The notes beneath the pieces were generated by a model. The model saw only the letters and a list, made by a program, of their open reading frames with translations, was not told where the DNA came from and did no database searches. Position numbers and translations under genes: made by a program. A stretch of DNA of 64,000 bases from NCBI GenBank assembly GCA_037013685.1, contig CM072908.1:3733001-3797000 (forward strand), written 5' to 3'. Every line of letters begins with the position of its first letter. Position 1 is the first letter of the stretch. Source of the stretch: Acridotheres tristis (taxonomy: Eukaryota > Chordata > Aves > Passeriformes > Sturnidae). Shown here one piece after another: positions 23,476 to 35,849 of the stretch.

Positions 23476-25535
23476 TGTGTGAGTGATCAAAGGCTTCAGC
23501 GCTGGAGAAAAACCACCCCAGTTCTGAGCCCAGCATCCTCAGTCAATATCTGCCAATTCCTAAGAAATTGGCCACCTTGAAGTAACCGAGGTGCAAAATA
23601 GAGCCGATTAGAAAAATTAAACTCAGGCTGAGCTGGAAGAAAGGCCATTCAGCTCACTGCAAACATTATCTGCTCTAATTGGAAGCTTTGTTTAATTTGG
23701 CTTTGAAATTGAATTCCTTTTCCTTCCTGGAGAACTGTTATTACCTTAATTCTCCTCTTTGAATAAGACCATTTATATGGTCAAAAACGGCTTGTTTGCA
23801 GCACAGCAAGCCCAGGAGCAGAGCAGCCACAGCCTCTCCAGTGCCTCCAGCCCCTCCTCAAACCCTGTGCTGTTCCCTGGTGTCGATGCACCCTCCTCAT
23901 GCTGGCCTTGCTTGGTAATTACATTATTCATGGAAAGAGTGAAAGATCTGTTTGCACTTCACCCTCCCTCCCAGACAGAACTTCCCACGTTCCCTGTTGT
24001 CCTTTGGGGCAGCAGAAGTGGAGGCAACTCCAGGACAGGGAGATTCCCAGCTGGGGACATTGGGCTTCCCCAGGGAAGAGAAGCAGGTCCTCGTGCATCC
24101 ATGGCTGCTGTTCTTCAGGGTGAGATATCAAAGTGGATTTTCCTGTCTCCACACCAGCTCTTCTTTGCTTATTCCACCATCCTGTTGCTTATTTGCAGAA
24201 CAGCAATTGAGGGAAGACAACAGCGTAATGAAGGCATTGCATCCCAATTTCCAAGTGTGGCCAACAAGATCCATCAGGCACTTTGGGAAAATCAAGAACT
24301 TTATCTCCAATCAGCCAGCTTTTATCTGCTTAGGGATAAACAAGGCTGAGGAACCAGCGGTAGCAACAGCTGCATCGTAAACAAGCCTGAAACCAGACCC
24401 TTCTGCTGGAAGTAAATAATTGATCTCAGAAAATTTCTGCTTAGGCAAAGCCATTTCAATTACCTGGTAGATGACGATGAGTGTGGAGAGAGGTTAACAG
24501 CTCTGAAATATTTAAGAATATGTTTGCCTGGATGCACCATAGTTTGTCTTCCATTTACCCAAAAGAGGAGATTATTTGAGCAGCAAAGTGATAGGGAGGC
24601 ACAACTCCCTCCAGCCCCAGGCTTGGAGCGACGTGACCTGTGGAAGGCGTCCCTGCCCATAGCAGGGGATTGGAGCAAGATGAGCTTTAAGGTCTTTTCC
24701 TCTGCTCCAGCCTGGAGGTGACAGGTGTCCCCTGGGTGGGTAGAGGTGGCAGAGGAGCCCTGCAAGCTGCAGGGGAGCACACGGTGCCTGGCTGTGCTGC
24801 TATCAAAGCCTCGGTGTTATCGCCACGGCGGCGCGAGCGATCGGCTTTGGTTTCGTGAGAGCTTTGATCATGCTACCTCAGCTGGGGGAAATGCGTGGTT
24901 CCCTTTGTTTCGCTTAACTTCCCTTTCTTCACTTTCATCCTCATAAATAATTTATTCTTGTTTGTTCTGTTCACTTTCATATTTTTGTTTTCTTCGCCGT
25001 TAAAATTCAGCTTCAGTGGCTTGTGGAGAAACTTTGAAGATCTCCCTGAAAATCCTCAACCTTTCAGAAGGAACAAATTCCTCCCAGGTGTGGTCATGGG
25101 GAGGGAGGGGGAGGAGGCACTTAACCCCTTCTCTCCTGGCTGCCCAGCCTCAGCCCTGGTCCCCCCCACCTCTGGGGTGTGGAGCATCTCCAAGGATGCT
25201 GCAGGTCCCAGGAGTGAGAGCGGCTGTGTGGGACACGGACAGAGCCACAGCCCTGCTAAGGGACTGGCCGTGAGGATGAAACCACTCCTGACATTATAAC
25301 GCATTCTGCTTTGGATCTGCTGGGTCAATAAAAGCCTTCTCTAAGGAGGGAGTACTTCTCTCATGTTGAAAAGATTTTAAATTTTCAAAGCAGAGCACAG
25401 ATTCGGTGGACAGAAATGCCCTCACGCAGCTGCTGAGGAGGTCTCTCAAAATCACAGCACAGCTCATCCCCTGCCCTCACCCTGGCCTCAGCCATCTGCC
25501 CCCTTCCCTTTCCCTGCAGCAGCTTCCGTAGCTAA
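23476..25535. other. Anonymous sequence with AT-rich patches
   Basis: AT-rich blocks lie at 23580-23780 (AAAAATTAAACTC, CTCTAATTGG) and 24860-25010. TCF/LEF-type words occur at 23485-23492 (GATCAAAG) and 24862-24869 (CTTTGATC). The 196-codon frame at 23759-24349 has no recognisable domain. Confidence 0.4.
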
Positions 25536-25551
25536 TTTTTTTTTTTTTTTT
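25536..25551 (+). repeat. T16 tract followed by GCAG
   Basis: Sixteen T residues, preceded by GCTAA and followed at once by GCAGGCC. This copies a vertebrate 3' splice site (branch-like CTAAT, polypyrimidine tract, CAG). No matching donor or coding exon was identified. It may equally be a simple T-run or the A-tail of a minus-strand insertion. Confidence 0.6.
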
Positions 25552-26699
25552 GCAGGCCTCTCTTTTCTTATGTTTCGCCACTATTTTCCCACACTGAAAG
25601 ATGGATTTTATTGTATTCACCCTTAAACCCTCCAACACAAAGTGCATCTTCCATTTCCCATCTCCTCTGTTCTCTCCACATGGCTCATCCCAGGTTCAGG
25701 AACTCCACCGAGGTCCACATCAGCATCTGGGAGTGTAGTGAAACACACCAGGATTTCCCACTTGGTGATGACCCCTCAAGATTTAAATCTCCCCGGGTAA
25801 GAGCTAGGTTCTCTCTCTGGCAAGGTCTGGAGCTCTCCTGGCCTCTGTCTGTGCCTCTGCCCTGTCAGCACGCTGGGAACCAGGCTGTTTGCCCTCCTGG
25901 ATAAATATGTCATCCGCAGCCTTTTCCAAGCATCAGGAAGGTAATTACTCAGAGGGGAAGTGAGATGCCTCTGCATTAACAGGTATCATTTGTCCTGGGG
26001 TCGCAAATTGCGCAGTTGTCGCTGCTAATGCTTTGACAGCGGCACCCGAGGCCCTTCGGAGGGGGAGGATGCTGCTCCCCCCTGTGCTGAGCCCAGCATC
26101 GCTCGTCTCCTCCAGTTACCATCAGGATTTCAAAGTGCATCCCGGAGAACTGGGTGTGCCTTCCAGTTCAGGGAGGCTCAGCTTGCGTGTGCCACCTCCA
26201 GTGCAATGCAGGGACAATTAGCGGTGATTATCAAACATGTCAATGATGTGGCTTACCCCAGAGGAGCTGGGAGAGCTCTTTAAACTGCTGATCCCACAGT
26301 CCAGGGGAGGACCCGGCAAAATTGGCTGAGAGCGCGTCTCGCCCCTCGCGTGCTGTGAGATGCTGCCTGCGAGGCTGCCTCTGGGGAAGCCTTGCTCTGA
26401 TTGTAGCTCCTGTCTGAAATTTCTGGGTCAGGATTATTGATTGGGATCATTAATTGGCCTGGCTGTGTGAGCGGTGGGGCCGCGGGGCTCCGAGGTGCCT
26501 CCGTAGGCAGATCTGCTGAGGCTCCGTGCTGGGTGTCCTGGCAGCTGCTGCTGGCTCTGTGCCTTTTCCTTGTCTCTTCAAACACCGGGGGAACCCCTTT
26601 GCCCTCACCTCTGCCCATCCCACCCCTGTGTGTGGCCGTGCCCTGCTCCTGGGCTGGCACTGTGGGTGTCAGCACCTGCTCCCAGGCAGTTCTCGGCAC
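25552..26699. other. Anonymous sequence
   Basis: Mixed sequence with a homeodomain-type patch at 26430-26460 (TTATTGATTGGGATCATTAA) and otherwise GC-rich DNA. The 179-codon minus-strand frame at 26280-26819 runs into the LTR region and is not a recognisable gene. Confidence 0.45.
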
Positions 26700-26770
26700 A
26701 AGGTACACTTGCAAGCCGTGCCCGGAATCGGCTTTTAGCTCTTTTGTGAAATCAGGCTTGCATGTACCTT
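26700..26770. repeat. Inverted repeat (imperfect hairpin)
   Basis: Left arm 26700-26717 (AAGGTACACTTGCAAGCC) and right arm 26755-26770 (GGCTTGCATGTACCTT) are reverse complements apart from a 2-nt bulge. They enclose a 37-nt spacer. The right arm ends about 30 bp before the LTR. Confidence 0.8.
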
Positions 26771-26802
26771 CAGAGCCAGCAGAGAAGGAGACCGAGAAAT
26801 AC

Positions 26803-27246
26803 TGTCGAGGAGATTCCATAGAATCTTTATTTCTTCTGTGAAGGGGTCCTGTCCAGCAAATCCAATGGGTGGGGCTCGAAGGGGACTTTTATAGGGTTTA
26901 AGGGTTTTGTATTTTGAATCAGTTAACAAAGGAATTCTATAACTAACCAATCTACAAAAGACTTTAGGGGAAAAGGAACCAATTATCTAAGAGGAAAATG
27001 GACCACTAGAATTACAGAAAGTTAACACGGGGATTTACAGGGGGGCGAGATGTTTCTTGGTATTAGTCACTCTAAGTAAACAATTTCTTATCCAAGGTAT
27101 CGTTTTCCATGGGGGCCTCTCTAGGGATATTGTATTTTCTTCAGAAATGGTCTCTGCTCCCTCTACATGGAGAGGGACTCGATCCCGGTGAGGGTTCTCC
27201 CTGTGCAATCCTCAGAGGAGCTGGCACAGTTTTAACTGCTCCTACA
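26803..27246 (-). mobile_element. Solo LTR of an endogenous retrovirus (minus strand)
   Basis: Read on the minus strand it begins TGTAGGAGCAG and ends CTCCTCGACA, so it has TG...CA termini. It contains CTATAAAAGT (plus 26885-26894) and, about 55 bp downstream, AATAAA (plus 26826-26831). TATA box, short R region and polyadenylation signal just before the end are classic LTR geometry. No primer-binding site, gag/pol/env remnant or second LTR is nearby, so it is a solo LTR left by recombination. A GAGAAA hexamer flanks it three bases outside each end (26794-26799 and 27250-27255), which might be a target-site duplication but is not in register. The U5 boundary is therefore uncertain by tens of bases. 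Confidence 0.7.
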
Positions 27247-29299
27247 GGAGAGAAAGGGTGCAAACCCCACCTGTGAAAAGGCACATCCGTTTGTAAGGAA
27301 ACTTCCTATCCAGGACTCTCCTGGAAAATGTGTTTCAAGCTGAAGGGCTTATGGCAAATAATCACTATTGGGTGGGTGTGTGTCTGCTGCTGTGGGATTT
27401 ATAATATCCAGAAAACAGACAAGCCCAGGATAGCACCTTAACCAACACGTGTAATGTCAGTTCACACCATGTTACCCTCCCTGCATATTTTCTGTGCTAA
27501 TCGGATTTGACTTCCCTGCAAACTGACAGCCCTCACAGATTGGCACACAAGCACACACCACTCCTGGAATTAAAAATAGTCAGTAATCGGCACCGCTGGG
27601 CAGCTTTGATCTCAATCCCATGCGGACTGTGATGGTTTTCCAGCTCAGGCACGCAGGCCAGGCTTGGGTAGCAGTCTGTCTGTGCAGGGAGGCAGGTGGG
27701 CTGCTGAACATCCGGAGGGACAGGCTGTGAGTTCTGTGCCTCTGTAGCGTGCCAGAAACGATCCATTTTAGGGCTGGGGATCGAGGCTGAGGTCTCAGAG
27801 GGACCTGAAATTCCAGATCCTGTCAAAATGAGTGGGTTCACTTCCAGTGAGTCATCCATGTGAAGCACAAGCTGCAGCCTGGGGTGGTGGGGAAGGGCTG
27901 AGGGTCCCGGTGGGCAGGAGCAGCCCTGCCTCTGCCGACACCTCTGCTGATCGCAGTGCACCGGGTTAACTGGCAGCAGGCAGCTCTGAGTGCTGCCAAA
28001 GTGCTGCTGCTCATCCTGATGAGAGCTTCAGCCACCCGGGAAGCGGGGAAGGGTCTCCCGAAATAGCCGCCGAATAGGCGGAGAGGAGCCCAGGATATCT
28101 CACATCGTGAGCTCCGCTTCGGTCGTGACAGACAAAGCAAAAGGCTCTTCCCAGAACCCAATTCCCAACTGCAGGGCTTTCAGCAGCAGTGGCTGGTTTG
28201 AAGGAAACAGGAATTTCTTTGCCCCGAGGAGGGAGGGAAGACAATAGATAGAGTTGGGTTAAACAGTAATCACAGGTTGAGGGAAAGAACAGAGGAATTT
28301 AAAGCTAATTAAAAGTATCTGAGGTTTTTTTAAAACCACTTCTAAAGCAGATAAATGGAAATAACCCACCGGGTGCTGATGAGCTTTGAATTTTGTTAGG
28401 AATCACAGAAGAATAAATTTAGCGAATCACCAGGAAAGGCTAATGCAGCCCTGGCGCTTCAGCACACAGCCAGCACTGGTAATTCTCCAAATTCCTGACA
28501 ATTATCCATTTCAGGAGACACTTCCACTTATCTTACCTCACCTTAAAACCTTCCTATTGAACTCTGCCTGTGATTAATCTTTGTTCTTGCTCACCTTTCT
28601 CTGTTCTCCATTATCGCTTTCCTGTGCAGTGACATCCGTCCTCACCTGCCTGCCCCTTTTCCTGTGGCTGCTCCATTTCAGAGGGATTAAGCTTTTAATT
28701 GCAGGGAGGTTTTTTTGCTTCATCACTGCATCATCACAGAGCTGCCAGCTCTTTGAGGCTTTTGGGGCAGCTCAAAGTCTTCCCAGAAGGACGGGTGGGA
28801 TGCTGTGGATGGCAACTCCCTTCCAGGAGAGCAGGATTTGGTCCAGACCCCAATCAGACACTGCTGAGGGCGGCAGCTTTGGCCTCCTAAGGAATATGGA
28901 AGTGGGAATTTTCCAGAAACTGAAGGGATTTTGAGAGAAGGATAAATGCAAGATGGAAAATACCAAGGGAAGAAGGATGGCAGCCCTGAGACATCCCAGC
29001 ATCCCTGGCTACAGCACGCAGGGAACTGAGGAACAGGGAGGAGAGCAATGTGGGATGGCAGAGTAAGGAAGAGGAGATAATAATAATAAAAAGGGAAATG
29101 AAATAAACACAAGAGAAATCCAAGCTGCATCTCAATAGGCTGTAGGGTTCAATGAGCAGCTGGGACAAAAAAAAACCTGCAAACACCGTGGTTCCTGAAT
29201 AATAGAGATGGGAGAGCAGGTGATGATAAGGAGACCAAAGGAAGGAAGGAAGGTGGGAAAAAATAGAAAGGAGAAATTACTGGAGGGAGAAACCTGCAG
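27247..29299. other. Anonymous sequence with AT-rich patches
   Basis: AT-richer parts lie at 27340-27420 and 28240-28430. A CTTTGATC word is at 27604-27611. A purine-rich stretch with a short GGAA run lies at 29228-29278. No gene recognised. Confidence 0.4.
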
Positions 29300-32200
29300 G
29301 TGATGTGCTATTTTGCTATGCTAATAAAGAGATGAAAGCAACTGGAACAGGAGCAGAGACTGGAGAAAGTCTTACTTTTGTTGGAAAGAATAAGAGGATA
29401 AACGTTTTTAACATTTATGAAGTAGCAAAATAAAGCACAGAAAGGCTCAGAACATCAGCTCGTAGATGAGGAAATTAAAGCACATAAAATATTTATTCAT
29501 TTGTGCTTAGTGGCTGTCAGCCATGCATGCATTGGAGAAATGGGATGTTTCTAGGCACAGTTTTATTCCTGCTCCTATTTTTCCCTCCTTTCCCAGGGAT
29601 GAACAGGAACAATTTGGTGAATAGTAGCTGAACACTCAGCTCATTTTCTACATTCCATTAATGTTTCATTTCTTAATACCCTTGAAACAAAAATGGGAAG
29701 TTGGTGTAAAACATTATTCTCCTTTCAAATCACGGAGAAGAGGAGCGTGGTTCCAGGCCAGGCAGCAAGATTACAAACTGGCATCTGTGTTAAAATGGGA
29801 ATGCAGTGCTGGTGTCAGTGCCAGGCTGGAAGAGGCCCTTTAATGAGCCACAGAAAGAGGGATGTAACACAGGTTTTTCCATGTCACCAGCTGTCTCCAG
29901 CCTGGCCCAAGAGGACCATTTCTGAAGAAAGCTCTTGGCTCCTTGTCTCTGATAATTTCACCTGCCACCCTCACCAACATAGGCAGCAGATTCTTTGCTC
30001 CAGGCAACTTATCAGTTACTGCACTGGCAAGGAAAGCAGCTTCCTAATGACAGATGTGGGCCTCAATGGCTGGAGGTGGCTCTGGAGCTCTGTGCATTCC
30101 CCAAATCTTCGTTAGGTCTTCACTCAGTGGTGCTGCAGGAACAGTGCCACCAGTACTTGGAAGTTGCTCCTGGACCTCAGCACCAGGGAGAGAGGCTGGG
30201 AGGGTGATCTGGGTTTGGAGAATTCCTGTCTGTCCTTTCTTGTGTCTTTCTGGAAGAAATCCAGCTGTGCATGAGGGGCAGGAGCAAGGCACAGACCACA
30301 CTGGGCTGGAGGGCTGTGCCTTTGTGCCCAGGCAGGGTGAGGGCTGGGCAGGGGCTGCCCCTGGGCAGGACTCAGCAGCTCTCTGCACCGGGAGCATGGC
30401 ACAGAGAGGGTTCACTCACCCCCATTCCCTGCAGGGCAGTGCTGGCCCCAGGCAGTGCCATGTCAGCCTCTGGCCTCTTGCTGGATTTAATTTGTTGGAT
30501 GGGGAATCCCGGGTGCTCCAGCCTTGGCTGGCACCGCCTGCTGCCTGTCAGATACATTTACACTCCAACAGCAGCATCTGGACTTGACCAGCCCTGAACT
30601 GACTCGCTGCTCCTCTCCTTTAGGGAGCAGTTCTTTCCCTTTGCCAGCTGCCCTGATTTACCTGGGCAGATGTGGGTGTGTCCCCACCCTCCTGCCCTGT
30701 TTGGGCTGCGGGAGCCCAGCGGATCAGTCAGCCAGGATTTCCTAGGATAAGTGGAGAGATGTGCCTGGAGGATGCAGGGATGTAATTCCAGCTGTGGAGC
30801 AGCTCCATGGGCAGCTGGGGGCTCTGCCTCCCTATTGTGCCTGGCCTGGCTGGGTGTCAGGGATGGCAGGAGCACCAGGATCTCTGACTGGAGGAGGAGA
30901 AGGCAGCCAGGGCTGGAGCTGCACTTTCCCAGGCAGTGCTGTGGGCAGGAGCTACTCTGTCCTTCCAGCTAAGGTCGGGTCAGTGCTTGTTTTTGCAGAA
31001 TTACAAGTGCTAATGTTACATTACATGTTTTCCTGGGTCTCTTGGGATTAATGGCAAAGCTGCTGGTTAGCCCAAGGGATTTTCTAAATCCTCCCTTTCC
31101 AGGAGTGCTATCACAGGAGAGCTGTGTGTGAGCCTTGGGCAGGGTGGGAAATGCAGGAGTGCCTGTGCTGCTCCCTTTGCAGCCTTCTGTGAAGCACAGA
31201 GGTGTCAATATCAGTTTCATCATAAAGCTCAAAACCTCCCTTGATTTTTCGCTTTATCAGAAATGATAAATTCTTGGAGAATTTCTTAGTCTGGATGCTA
31301 CAGTTTCCAGTGAGGTACTTGGAGAATGAAAGGTAAAATCAATCCACTGACTTCAATTGGGATCTGCCAACTTGTATCAGCTGAAAATATGTTCTTTTTT
31401 TTGTTCTTCTGGTGACAATCTTATCAAAGTAGGGTTGGCCCTGCCTGAGAAAAGGAGATACTGATAACCACAGTGAACATTTTGCAGCACACTCAGATGG
31501 TGCAACTTCCATCTCTGATGTGGTATCAGAATTTTCTCAAGGACAGATAAAAACAGAAGCAGCAATTTCTCAGGGTCGTGGCTGGCAAAACACTTTAACA
31601 GCTTCTAATGGTACTTGTGGAAAGTGCCCAGGAGCTCCTGCACTGTGGCAATTACAGAGTTCGTGAGCTGCAGGTGCCCCGTGTCACAGTGGTGCCCAGC
31701 TGGAAGCCAGGTGCCATGGAGAGCTGGTGAGCATCCCCTGCAGAAACGTGCCTAACCCTCATCCCCACCACTGCTGAAATCAAGGAAAGCCTACAGGGTT
31801 CCTTTTGCCTAGGGGGATGAAGCAAATGCAAAGGTGGCGTGACTGGTGTATGGATGTAGCTATAAGGAGGAAACCAACAGCAGAGTGAGGGATGTGTCCT
31901 CTGCCTCAGCTGTGGCGCTCCTGCCTGTCCTGCTCTCCTCTGAAGAGCATCCTGTGCTTCTCTCATCCACATTGGGCTCCCAAACCCTTCCTGTTCCCTC
32001 GAGGCCTTCAGCATTAACGTTCTGCACATAGACTCTCTTGCAAGCCCTGGCACTCAATTCAATCACTGCTTAATCTAACCCTCTAATTTAATCAATACTT
32101 CGCGGACAGGGTCTTTGTTTAAAAACCCAAACAAACACAAAACCTTCCAGTCTCTTTTGTGATTGCTTTGTGCAGGTGTTATTAGGTTAATGCAATCAGC

Positions 32201-33769
32201 AGCGATAAAGCTGCTCTCCATGTAATGAGGGATCAGCCTTGTTGTGGGTGCTGTGGAAAGGAGGGAAGCAGAAGGAAAGAAACCACAAGCTGGGTATTTG
32301 AGATGCTACCAGTGACACCATCAGATTCAGGGTGACTCTTTCTGCTGCAGGAATAATGGGAGGCACCAGCAAGTGTTCCACCTCCTCTCCAGATGCTCTG
32401 AGTGAGAAGCAAGATGTGCTGCTGTGTCAAGAGCCCAGGAAGGATGGACACAGGTAGGAGGACGGAGGCAGACTGGATGGTTTCCCAGGGTTGCACGGCT
32501 CTTACAGTGGAGAATGTGGGCTCTGGTTGCTCAGGTTGAAGCTGCTTTTCCTCACTGGAGCTCCAGCTGTGCTGGAGCACTGGCACACGGCTTCAGCTGC
32601 AGGTTCTGCCCACCCCATGCTTGGGGCTGGCTCTCGGCTGAACGAGGCGATGCAACAGCTCTGGAAAAGCACAAATCCTTCAGCAGTCGTTCCGTGTTTA
32701 ATCAAATTTGTAGAGCCTCAGGCCATTCATGGGGAAAAAGTGTTTTCAGTCTGTAATAAGAGGAAGGTTTGGCTGTCAAGGGGTGCGAAGCCAGATAATG
32801 AAGTCACTTTTTCTCGTTGCATTTTGAGTTTCTTGAGAACGCTCTCAACGAAGTAATGATGCAAGGATGAGAAGTATTCAGGCTCTATAAATGATGGCAG
32901 CAGCTTCCACTTGCAGGGCTTAGGGATGCCAGCATGTCTCCAGCTTCATAAAGCCTGCCCCTATGGACGTCCAGGATAGGTGGGCTCGATTTAAAGGGAT
33001 AAAGTGCAGAGGTGCCCTTGATAGGTGCAAACCCAGGGGGCAGAGATTGGGATCTGTGGAACAAGACCCATGGTGCCTGCTGGGAATTTTCCATCCTAAA
33101 TTGTGTGGGTAGTGCTGGTGGACTGTCCTTGCCATCTCTGTCTTCACCTGTTTGGGGAATTCTCCCTATTTTGCCTGCAAAAAGTTGTGGTGCTTTGTTC
33201 ACATTACACTTCTACTGAAGCAAATCAACCACAGGAAAGCCAGCAAGGGATAAAAAGCCCACAGAAACAAACTAGAGTAAGAGTGAGAAAGGGGATAAAA
33301 ACCTAACAAAAACATCTCTACCTTCTGGGGATTTTGGAAAAGCTCAATTGACTCCCTTGGAGCCCCCAACAAAGTCAATGATACTTCATCTTTAATTTGA
33401 TTTTTCCCTTCAGTAAGGGTGGTAAGCATTAGCATCACTGTAATTCTGCAAAGTGCCATTAGATAACAGGGGAATATCAAACGTGAAGATTATGTGTGGT
33501 ATCAGTGGCAAAATATTACACTCAGCAATGATTTAGACAAACATTAATGTCTCAGGCATGCTGCGAGAGATGTCAAGAATTGGACAATAAAACATCTCAT
33601 TCTTCAAACAACCACTCGGGGCTGATGCCTGGCTGCTGGGGAGGCAGATGGGCACCCGTGGAGCCCAGCAGCCCCTCTGCAGCCGCTGCCCTGCCCGCGT
33701 TCCTCCGAGGGCAGACACCTCTGCTGTGCGGGGGAGTGATGGATGCTGCCCATTTCCAGCGGGTCGATA
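29300..33769. other. Anonymous sequence with AT-rich patches
   Basis: AT-rich at 29310-29680, 31210-31580, 32050-32200, 32660-32890 and 33230-33600. GC-rich between 29860 and 31000, where open frames of up to 177 codons overlap on both strands without a recognisable product. No repeat family identified. Confidence 0.4.
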
Positions 33770-33930
33770 ACGGCATCGCTGCAGACCACCGTTATTTTTG
33801 TGTTTAATTCACTGAATAAAATGAACCAGGTAAATCACTCAGAGGAGATGGGAGCGGATGTTAATAGGCACATTTGCAGCACTATCTAAAAATGAGCTCT
33901 GCAATTACTGACTCATGCCAGCGCTTGTGT
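33770..33930. promoter_or_regulatory. Candidate regulatory block
   Basis: GTTATTTTTGTGTTTAATTC, TGAATAAAATG, GATGTTAATAGGC and GCAATTACTGACTCATG occur in 160 bp of non-repetitive sequence. It follows a CpG-containing stretch (GCGGGTCGATAACGGCATCG, just upstream). Confidence 0.3.
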
Positions 33931-34147
33931 TTGGTGGCTGGAGGCAGCGCTCACCCACCCTGCCCGTGTCCTGGGGAGCAGCCCCTGGACTCCTCAGACA
34001 GGGCTGGGGGCTGCAGCTCAGTGGGGCTCTGCCAAGGTGATGCCCAGACCCTGGCAGGGCATCACAGGGGAGCAGGGCCCTGCTTTTTTGCACACTTGCA
34101 GGACTGAGGCTCAGCTAGGAGGAATGGAGCAGGGCTGGGCAGCTCTT
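33931..34147. other. Anonymous GC-rich sequence
   Basis: No feature recognised. Confidence 0.5.
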
Positions 34148-34230
34148 CATAGACTCATAGGACTGGGTTATTAGGGACCTTAAAGCTCATCCCATTCCAG
34201 TGGAGGTGGTGCTGAGCTCTTTGGGCAGGG
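34148..34230 (-). mobile_element. CR1 LINE, 3' tail fragment (minus orientation)
   Basis: CATAGACTCATAGGACTGGG, then AGGGACCTTAAAGCTCATCC and, after a diverged gap, TTGGGCAGGG match the reverse complement of the avian CR1 3' end (tail of ATTCTATG repeats preceded by GGTCCCT). Only about 80 bp is recognisable. It is older or more diverged than the copy at 16.5 kb. Confidence 0.8.
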
Positions 34231-34564
34231 TTGTCATAGAAGGCACGGTGCCTTCCTCCAGAACAAATTCATGGGCTCTGTTCCCTCTCTCCCTGGGGCA
34301 GGAATGGAACCTCCTGAGCATCCTCAGCCTTGAGATTTCCCAGCCTCCATGAGAGGCTCTGTGGTCCCAGGCTGGACCAGACACTAGACAGGCGATGTAC
34401 AGCACTGTGCCAGCTCCCCAAAATAGTATTGTACCCAAGGCTGGATTACTCCCTGTGGATCCTCGCTGCCAGAGCAGCCCATGATGGGTGCTGGGAAGCG
34501 CTCCCAGCAGCACGCAGCGTTCCCACCTCGGCAGGAGGAGAAGGACAGGGTGGGAGCCGTGGTG
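34231..34564. other. Anonymous sequence after the CR1 fragment
   Basis: No further CR1 similarity and no gene is visible. Confidence 0.5.
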
Positions 34565-34775
34565 CCATGGCCATCGACCCGTTTATCACAGCAGAGCAGA
34601 ATTAATCACTTGGATCAGCAGAGTCATTGTGGCTTACAGAAAACAAAACAAAGGCAATTATTATTCCTCCCTTGTCGGGGGGCCGTGGCTAATCTCGTTA
34701 CGCGCAGCAGCGAGGCGCCGGGGAAATCTCACGGTGCTGATAAAGCACTCGGCAGCTGCACAAAGCAATTACAGT
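34565..34775. promoter_or_regulatory. Candidate regulatory block with SOX-like and homeodomain words
   Basis: GTTTATCAC, GAATTAATCACTTGG, AACAAAGGCAATTATTATTC (a SOX-type AACAAAGG beside an AATTATT core), CTAATCTCGTTACGCGC and CTGATAAAGC occur in about 200 bp. It mixes AT-rich and CpG-bearing sequence without repeats. Confidence 0.4.
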
Positions 34776-35849
34776 GAGACCTTGGGGCTGTGCTGGGAGC
34801 TCAGCCCCTCCTGGGGGCAGGCAGGGCTGTCCCCAGCTGAGCATGTCCTGCCTGCCCTCACAGGGAGCCCTTTGGCAAGGCAAGGTGGCTGCTCTTCCTC
34901 CCCTCCAGGTGCCTTCTCCCACGTCAATGTTCATGCGCCGTCTGCCAAAACCTTCTCCAGAAGCAAAGCATTTTTGGGGCTGTGGGACTGAGTCCCCCAC
35001 AGGCACCCTGACTGGTGCCATCATCCTTGTGGCCAGAATCAGCCAGAGGCATTGCCATGTCACCCGACAGAGATGTGTTGTCCCAGAAGGTGTCACAGCT
35101 GCTCTGGGCGCTGTGCAGGCTGGGATAGAACAGCGATAGAGCGGTGCTTAGGGGTTTTTTATAACTCTTAAATCATTCCCCAGCTCTCACTGCTGCTTTA
35201 AATTGTAACTTGGCTTTTAAAAAGTTTATCGTGCACTAATTCATTCAGCCCGTTCATTTCCATTCTGCTGACAGGGGACAAAATTGCTTCTTTTTTCATC
35301 ACAGAGAATTCTAACTTTGTCAATTTATGGTGCCTTTTTGATTTAATCAGGAAATTTCCTAAACTTCCGTGGCAATAACAAGGCATTTTTCAAGCAGTAC
35401 CTGAGAGCTGGCTGGGCATTATTTATAGCCCTGGTGCACACAGTATTTCGGAAGGACTTCCCGTGAGTCACTAGTGGTCAGAAGATGAGGGTTGTTCCCA
35501 GCTTCACTTGATTCTGCTCCTAGGGAGAAATGGGAAAACCCCTTTTTTTGCCTTTGTTTTGCCATTGTCTGAAAAGTCCATGTGTTGCCACTTCCATCCT
35601 CCCACCCTGGAGGAGCCCAGACCCCTGGCATGGCCTGGACGTCCTGGTCACCTCCACTGCCAGCACATCACTTATGTGCCATGGATGGAGCTGCTTTGGT
35701 GCTGCCCTACAGAGCTGGAATCACACTGTTCTGTGCTGAAACACTGTTATTTCACTCTTCCAAACACTGTCAGAGCAAGTCACGGGAGGGATTATTTTTG
35801 GCTCTGTTCAGTGTAGTTACCTAGCAATTTGCAGGAGGCTTGGTGGTAC
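34776..35849. other. Anonymous sequence with AT patch at 35150-35400
   Basis: GC-rich, then AT-rich with CTTTTAAAAAGTTTATCG and TTGATTTAATCAGG near 35215-35350, then GC-rich again. No gene recognised. Confidence 0.4.

Noticed and set aside
23066..23536. 129- and 156-codon minus-strand frames
   Set aside because: They read through the 25-bp minisatellite; the repeated peptide follows directly from the array.
23759..24349. 196-codon plus-strand frame
   Set aside because: No family resemblance; begins in an AT-rich noncoding-like block and overlaps frames on the other strand.
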